A stretch of 64,000 bases of DNA from assembly GCA_944472155.2 (NCBI GenBank), contig OX235275.1, forward strand, positions 26,836,865 through 26,900,864, given 5' to 3'. Origin of the DNA: Trichobilharzia szidati (Eukaryota > Platyhelminthes > Trematoda > Strigeidida > Schistosomatidae). This document shows, in pieces, positions 58,309 through 64,000 of this stretch. Both the position numbers and the translations under genes were made by a program. The notes beneath the pieces were generated by a model. That model saw only the letters and a program-made list of their open reading frames with translations. It searched no databases and was not told the origin of the DNA. Position 1 is the first letter of the stretch. Each line of letters starts with the position of its first letter.

Positions 58309-60507
58309 CTACTTACTAATGGCAAGTAGTATAATGTTAAACAAAGGAAAGATTGAGAATGAACAGGTAGGAAAGGAATTAACAGCAGTCACTAGTACTA
58401 TGTCTCCCACTTGTAAGTTTCGATGTCGTTGAACCCGCTTTCCACGCGATCGTAAGGTCGTCAAGTACTCCCGCTTCCACCGTCTCCAAAACTTATCGGC
58501 AAGGAGTTGCCCTTGTTTCCATCGTCGTGAATAACATCCACATAAACTAACGTCGATTTCAGGAACCTGTTCAGGATTTCTTGATAAGAGAATATGATTT
58601 GGTGTCAGCACATCCAACTCACTTGAGTCATCATAAACAGGTACTAGCGGCCTACTATTTAGTATCCTTTCAACTTCTGTCAAATAGGTCATGAGTGATT
58701 CATCTGTGAGGACTTGCTCCTTCGAAACTGGGCTTAACACTCGACGTACGCTTCCGATCAACCTCTCCCATACTCCGCCACGGTGGCTAGCATAAGGTGG
58801 ATTTAAAGCTGTACACGGTTGAGCACCAATCAAACAACTGAGTGATGACTCCATGCGGCGCCGAATAGAAGTTAAGTCCACTGGTTCATAAACAACCGTA
58901 CTATATCCTGGAGCGATATCTTCAGTTACAGGATGCATGAACACATAATCATGACGATGACTGCATACTGTGGAGAGTGCTGATAATAGAGATTGGCGCC
59001 AACGACGAACAATAGTATGGGTCGACTGAATTATATCTGTACATTCTTCGTTAGCCAAGTTAGTTGATACTGCTGGACTGAGAGCTGAAGTGAATTCTGG
59101 TTCTTGATTTTGATACGCGATTGGAGCAGCAGTAGTAGAAGCACTTGGAGGTAGGTCTTTCCGTTTTGTTGAACGCTTTCGGTTACGATTGCCACTTTTC
59201 GAAAATGGGGACTGTACTTTGATGTTGCTTAGTGAAGGACTTGAATTAAGACTTTGAGTAAAATGTGGAGAAACCAGTGTTTCGGAATCACTTACTATTG
59301 TCGAACTATTAGGTGTGATTGGTTCAGCGTGGACTTTTAAACACTTGGAGGGACCTCCTTGTAATTCAGTTTCACTAGAACCACGGTCGAAATGTGTAAG
59401 AGGTTCACACGGTCGTGGTGGATCTTCGGTTCTGACTTCTTGACTATGAATACTTGCAACTTCTGAATGAGTTTGAACCGATGATGTTGTATCCAGACTT
59501 GATATCTCATTCCGTCCTTCAAAACCAAGTCGCTGGGAAATGACACTTTGTTCTCGCATAAATTTCGCAATGCGATCATGGCGGTCATCTAATGGGTTTT
59601 CCTCAAACAATTGGGAAATACACGTCAACTTTACAGGAAGCCAAATACCACCATCTTTGTCCACCACTTCTTTTGCAGTTTCTGTTTTTGGACGTTTAGG
59701 TGACGTAGGGAACACCTCGGATACCTTATTCTCCTTCTCAGGAGCAGGAGAAAGAGGCCCCAGATTTACGCATTGACCTATTTTATCAGGTATTCGCAAA
59801 GGCTTGTTCTCTACTGATTCACTTTCCTCTAAGCAGAAGATGGAGGTTGCTTCTTTATATTTATTTCCTGAACCCAATAAATACCAACCAAAAACTGACA
59901 AAGATGCAAACGGTTGGTTGGATTTCCCTATACGCTGCTCCAGCACCCAGTGTGCTTCAGGTACATTAGTCCCAATTAGTAGACTGACCTGTTTACATTC
60001 GACGTCTAGAAAGGGAATTTCTGCCAGGTGAGGCCATTTTCTCATCTGTTCGTTTGAAGGAGTCTTAGGTCTCTTTACAGGTAAGCTTTCCACGGTGTAG
60101 GCACTCTTGACCCTTGTCTTGTAATCTCCCGTTAAGGATTCAACTTCGAAATCAACCTTAGATGAATTCTGAGAAGTAGTTCCACAGAAAGATGTTACCT
60201 GCATCAATGTACTAACCCCTTCCAGTCCTATTTGGCGGGCAACATGACTCAGCAGTAGTGTAGCATCTGAACCATTGTCGAGAAAGGCATAGGTATCTAG
60301 AAATCCTTTAGGTCCTAAGATACGAATCGGCACATATCCTAAAAAGGAAGTTCCGGGTTCCGTGCTAGAGTAGTTGACAGTCAGGCATGCTGAATTATCT
60401 TCATTGTGTAGAAGTTTATGATGATGTCTAGTGCATCCCACTATATCGCTACCTTTTGCTGCAGGACAAGTGTCAGCTCGGTGATTAAGTTTCAAACAGT
60501 TGAACAC
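58309..60507 (-). CDS. Chimeric BEL/Pao protein: zinc knuckle, protease, BRD8-like bromodomain piece, integrase C-terminus
   Basis: The frame is 732 codons with no stop. Residues 1-35 hold a Pao-type CCHC knuckle (NCLKLNHRADTCP) and GCTRHHHKLLH. Residues 54-214 are the DUF1758 aspartic protease (AFLDNGSDATLL, ending FGWYLLGSG). Residues 215-497 are Ser/Pro-rich with a basic NLS-like patch (RNRKRSTKRK, 441-450) and match no retroelement domain that I know. Residues 498-558 resemble the first half of a BRD8 bromodomain (SHRHDYVFMHPVTEDIAPGY, PVDLTSIRRRME). Residues 565-710 are the end of BEL integrase (PPYASHRGGVWERLIGSVRR, TPNHILLSR, GDIVLV). RT, RNase H and the integrase catalytic core are missing. 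The bromodomain piece stops before the acetyl-lysine-binding Asn. The last ~22 residues do not look like integrase. Confidence 0.85.
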   Translation of the reverse strand: MFNCLKLNHRADTCPAAKGSDIVGCTRHHHKLLHNEDNSACLTVNYSSTEPGTSFLGYVPIRILGPKGFLDTYAFLDNGSDATLLLSHVARQIGLEGVSTLMQVTSFCGTTSQNSSKVDFEVESLTGDYKTRVKSAYTVESLPVKRPKTPSNEQMRKWPHLAEIPFLDVECKQVSLLIGTNVPEAHWVLEQRIGKSNQPFASLSVFGWYLLGSGNKYKEATSIFCLEESESVENKPLRIPDKIGQCVNLGPLSPAPEKENKVSEVFPTSPKRPKTETAKEVVDKDGGIWLPVKLTCISQLFEENPLDDRHDRIAKFMREQSVISQRLGFEGRNEISSLDTTSSVQTHSEVASIHSQEVRTEDPPRPCEPLTHFDRGSSETELQGGPSKCLKVHAEPITPNSSTIVSDSETLVSPHFTQSLNSSPSLSNIKVQSPFSKSGNRNRKRSTKRKDLPPSASTTAAPIAYQNQEPEFTSALSPAVSTNLANEECTDIIQSTHTIVRRWRQSLLSALSTVCSHRHDYVFMHPVTEDIAPGYSTVVYEPVDLTSIRRRMESSLSCLIGAQPCTALNPPYASHRGGVWERLIGSVRRVLSPVSKEQVLTDESLMTYLTEVERILNSRPLVPVYDDSSELDVLTPNHILLSRNPEQVPEIDVSLCGCYSRRWKQGQLLADKFWRRWKREYLTTLRSRGKRVQRHRNLQVGDIVLVTAVNSFPTCSFSIFPLFNIILLAISK
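58834..59016 (-). other. BRD8-like bromodomain segment within the BEL/Pao frame
   Basis: Residues 498-558 of the chimeric frame. The PVT-E-D-I-A-P-G-Y string is characteristic of BRD8 (NuA4/TIP60 subunit; human PVTDDIAPGY), followed by a P-x-D-L-x-x-I-x-x-x-M/I-E helix start. It covers helix Z, the ZA loop and the start of helix A. No intron interrupts it, which favours capture of processed RNA. The function as a reader is presumably lost. Confidence 0.75.
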
Positions 60508-61490
60508 ACCTTATGCCGCATTGACACTGCTAGTCTCTCTTTGTGACTCATCGACAAAAAGCGTTGACATTCCCATAAGTCGTGATCTGTGAAGCAAACT
60601 ATGCACAACTTCTGGGCTCGTGACTTCACGACATTAACACTGTGCGAAGGCATAGCTCTGGACATTTTATCATTGGACCCTACTTCGTTGTTGTTCCTAT
60701 TCGCATTAGCTATCTGGCCGTAACAGCTTGTAGCCAATGACAGTTGCCCTTCGAGGAATTCTTTGAGGTAACGAAAGTTAGGTTCAGCAGACTGTAAACC
60801 ATCGTTTACCAATTCTGCCCACTTCCATCGTAGGTGCCGGGGGAGACGCTGAACAATGCACTTAAGGTTGGTAGAGCAGTCCAAGTCTGCCATGTGATGC
60901 ATCTGAGATAAGGCTATCTCACAATTGGTCATCTGTCTCAACAACCGTTGTAGCCCAGCTATATCTTCAGGTTGCAGCTGTGGGCCTGACAGTAATTCGG
61001 AGAGGAAGGCATCTGAAACTGCATGAGGTTGGCCAAATTGACTTCGTAAAATCCCCATTGCTTTCCTATAGCCTACCTCAGAGGGCAGTAGAATGCAATG
61101 CTCTATGGCCTCCTTGGCTGCACCAACACAATTGTGTATAAGATGCATTAACCGTAGGTTGTCATCATTAGTTTGTTCTCCTATGAACATGTTAAAGCAT
61201 CTTATAAACTTCAGGAACTTAGTTGGTGTACCATCGAACTTATCCATCTCAATTTGAGGCATTCTAATGGGGCTAACTGAGTTCAGGAGTGGTTGCACTG
61301 GTGTGGCAGTACAATTTGACTTTGGTGGTTGTTCTGTGCAATAGTTGGTGCTACCGTCTAGAAGTTGGCTTTTCGAAGGATTGGCGTAAGATCGAACGCA
61401 GCCGGCTGTAGTCTTAACTTGTTGAGAGCACTCGCTCTCCAATTTTCGTCGTTTGCTGCGAAGTCTAAGCTTTTGAAACCTTAAGCTCTA
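60492..61490 (-). pseudogene. BEL/Pao gag (DUF1759), truncated and frameshifted
   Basis: The frame is open from about 61488 with no ATG; 61442 is a TTG. It holds the Pao capsid-like DUF1759 signature: RMPQIEMDKFDGTPTKFLKF, HLIHNCVGAAKEAIEHC, AMGILRSQFGQPHAV, then IVQRLPRHLRWKWAEL. It ends in a TGA because one T is missing near 60503-60505, within the first cysteine region of the zinc knuckle; the next frame continues as the chimeric protein. A second shift near 61470 separates it from an upstream ATELEILELK stretch. The N-terminus is cut by the junction at 61538. Confidence 0.85.
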
Positions 61491-61538
61491 GAATCTCTAA
61501 TTCAGTAGCAACATTCGAATCAACATCGGAGTCTACTA

Positions 61539-64000
61539 GTAATTTGTTTTTAATCTGACCTCTGCTCGGAAATAATTCTGGAACTTCCTCACACATGTAA
61601 AATCAACACGTGAATGCACAGCGTAGCTGATGACTACGTCGTGAAAAGCGTCAACTCATAGTGGAAGTTGGAAACGTGGATACACTATAGTTCCATAATC
61701 GAAATAATTATAAGTATACCAGAAATGAGTGAACTCGACGTGATCGAAACACTTGCCTGACTATTCTCATCCTACCTTTCGTGGATCTATACATATTACC
61801 TAGTTTGAACTAATTCTAATATGTCTTCTCAACTCGTCATCTGCATTTTTTTTTCGTGGAAAGCGTCATCATTTTTGTTTTATCGTTGGATAGATTCATT
61901 TTGTGCAAATTTTGCTATTTTGTTACCCGCCAACCACTTATTCATGAATCGTAAAATGTCCTCCACTAACTGATAATTTTAATTCAGGAAACCTCAGTTT
62001 TATTACTCTAACTATACCAGTTTTACACGCAGAGACGCTCATTTTTGGTTTGCTTGACGGGAACATTATTTCATTGTTAGTGAGCTCTCTCTTTGCAGAA
62101 TTCTAAATTCGGCATTTTTGAGTACTGTACCACCAGATGAAATCGCCAAGCAAGTACGCGAATACATTGTTCATTCCAACACTGAATCTCCTTACCTTAA
62201 ATTGAAAGAGGAGGTACTACGATGCACATCATTCTCTGATAGGCAAAAACTAAACGGCTTGCTGAGTAGTGTCAAGGTCGAGGATAAAACACCATATCAA
62301 CTCATGAGATAAATGCAAAGCTTCGTAGCAGGTGAAGAAATTCATAAACGACTCCTTTAGCAGGTCTGGCTACGATGGTTACCGGTTAACATCCAGCAAA
62401 TCCTTGCATTTAGAGATGATGACATCATTGTTGATAAAGTAACTAAAATCACCGATCGCATGTTTGAGAGCTCAACACCTCAAACCATCACTTCTAATAA
62501 TTAAATGCTGCAAACTCAGGACTGCATAGAGACTTCAAAACATAATGTCGATTCCTTACTGTGCCAATTAACAAAACTCAGTATATGCGCGCGAATGAGC
62601 CTTTCTAGCAGCTAAGCTCATCGGCGTCGCTCAAGGTCACACATCACGACCAAAGATCGTGATAATATTTGTTGGCACCACCGTGGTAATGGAAGCAGTG
62701 CACGGCGTTGCCGCCCTCCTTGTAAATTTCCAGGCAGAATCGAAGGATATATCCGGATTTCTGACGAATTCTGACATCGGTAATCTACAGTCCAACAGTC
62801 GTCTGTTTTATGTAACAGATAGAAATACTGACATTACATTCCCAAGCCGACATATGGACAGAATTCAATGTTCTCGCTCTGTTAACGCAGGAGCGTCAGC
62901 ATTCCGACCCAACAGTCACACTCCACACTTTGACAACTCTAGTATTAGTGCGTATGGACGCAAACGTATGACTTTGGATTTTGGTTTTCAGACTGCCTAC
63001 ACTTGCCCACTTATCATTGCAGCGATCCCATCGCCATTTTTGCAACACCATAAATTGCTTGTAGATCCAATAAGTCACGAATTGGTCGACTCACACAAAA
63101 ACGCGTACATTGCTGGTACAATCAGCTGATCATCGTCTTTGAATCTGATGATGCCACGCACGCCGGCATCTCCATATATCGAATTATTTAATCAGTACCC
63201 TGATCTTCTTCAACCTTATTTTGGAAAAGGTGAACGGAAGCGTGATGTAGTTCACCGTGATAAAGCCACTGGACCACCAGTTTTCGCACGCCCTTGACGC
63301 TTTGATCAACATTGACTGCGTATTGCAAAGACGGAATTCGACAAATTGCTGAAGCTTGGAGTCATCCGACCATCTAGCAGATCGTGGTCTTCACCATATC
63401 ATATTCTCACTAAAGTCCTCCAGTGAAATGCGACAAATTAGCGATTGTCGGGCGTTAAACAAGCAGACGGTACCTAACAGGTACCCACTACCACACCTGC
63501 ACGATTTCACCAGCACTTTTCCGGATGTTAAGCTTTTCTGCGATACCGGTCTCATAAGAGCTAATCATCACATTTCAATACATGCGAATGACGTTCCGAA
63601 AACCGCTATTACTACACTATCCAGCTTATACGAATTCGTTCGCATGCCTTTAGGACTAATGAACGCAGCATAGACAATCCAGCGCTTGAGTGATCCCGAA
63701 CCCCACGGTCTCCGCTTTGCTTGTGCGTGCATTGACGACTTACTCATCCCGAATGCGGATAAGGCAGAACATCTGTAAGATGGGAAGCCTGTATTCGAAA
63801 GACTTCACCAGTACGGGATGAACATTAACTTAGACAGATGTCTATCCGGCGAGACCTCGTTGAAATTCCTCGGGCATTTGATCTTTGATGATGTACAAGC
63901 TATTAAGGATTATTTACCACTGGATTCCTTTAAAAATTGCAACGGTTTTCGGGTCTCGTCAATTTTTATCGCCATTTTATTCCAAACTATGCTAAAGCTT
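61539..64000 (+). mobile_element. CsRn1-clade gypsy element, copy 2 (runs off window)
   Basis: LTR part 61539-61724; degenerate tRNA-Trp primer site near 61726-61750; gag with VPPDEIAKQVREYIVHSN and KVEDKTPYQLMR (62118-62312) then a TAG shared with copy 1; intact CHCC nucleocapsid motif ICWHHRGNGSSARRCRPPC near 62668; protease region damaged (no D-T-G-A); RT at 63320-63900 with TVPNRYPLPH and LFCDTGLIRANHHI, again lacking the motif A Asp, and a DDLLI motif C region. Many stops and shifts. Confidence 0.8.

Larger units (their letters stand above)
54890..64000. repeat. Segmental duplication, copy 2
   Basis: Direct-orientation match to 6240-8934 (up to 57524) and 9590-12090 (61539-64000). Between the two matches lies the BEL/Pao element. 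A small deletion near 63881 is private to this copy. Confidence 0.8.

Noticed and set aside
1..64000. CRISPR arrays, prokaryotic operons, riboswitches, rRNA genes
   Set aside because: None seen; regular spacer-repeat structure and bacterial gene organisation are absent.

Overview
This window looks like a platyhelminth genome, most likely a schistosome (Schistosoma or a close digenean). The grounds are AT-rich DNA with no long spliced genes, a dense carpet of decayed retroelements of the kinds typical of that genus (RTE-type non-LTR elements, Penelope-like elements, a CsRn1-clade Ty3/gypsy element, a BEL/Pao element, tRNA-headed SINEs), and a candidate micro-exon gene. It is eukaryotic, so there are no operons; nearly every long reading frame belongs to a mobile element. 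The species is inference; the element families are read from protein motifs.

Layout. 1-9.6 kb: repeat-derived DNA with three tRNA-headed SINE remnants, a short hairpin repeat, and the start of a segmental duplication (about 6.2 kb onward) that recurs from about 54.9 kb to the window end. It carries an RTE remnant and a candidate 84/160-bp exon. 9.6-14.2 kb: a decayed CsRn1-clade gypsy element with a tRNA-Trp primer-binding site. 14.2-15.4 kb: a Penelope-like (PLE) fragment with a GIY-YIG domain between short inverted repeats. 16-18.4 kb: a diverged LTR remnant and unrecognised repeats. 18.5-22.1 kb: two more PLE fragments, each inside a large inverted repeat, with SINEs inserted. 22.3-53.7 kb: about three tandem units of roughly 11-15 kb, the last cut by a 500-N gap.

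In each unit I see, on the minus strand, very short candidate exons (33, 33/38, 36 and 33 bp) with good splice consensus. In unit 1 they are preceded by a 159-bp exon encoding a hydrophobic leader. This is the architecture of schistosome micro-exon genes (MEGs). Only unit 1 keeps the ATG and an open frame through the proposed exons; units 2 and 3 look like broken copies. Later insertions (SINE, RTE) can be dated against empty sites in sister units.

53.7-57.5 kb: assembly gap, a perfect 134-bp inverted repeat touching it, then the second copy of the segmental duplication. 57.5-61.5 kb: a BEL/Pao element on the minus strand whose 732-codon frame joins a retroelement zinc knuckle and aspartic protease to a piece of a BRD8-like bromodomain and then to the C-terminal half of a BEL integrase, with no reverse transcriptase. 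This is probably a host-gene capture and is the most unusual object here. 61.5-64 kb: the second gypsy copy, which runs off the window.
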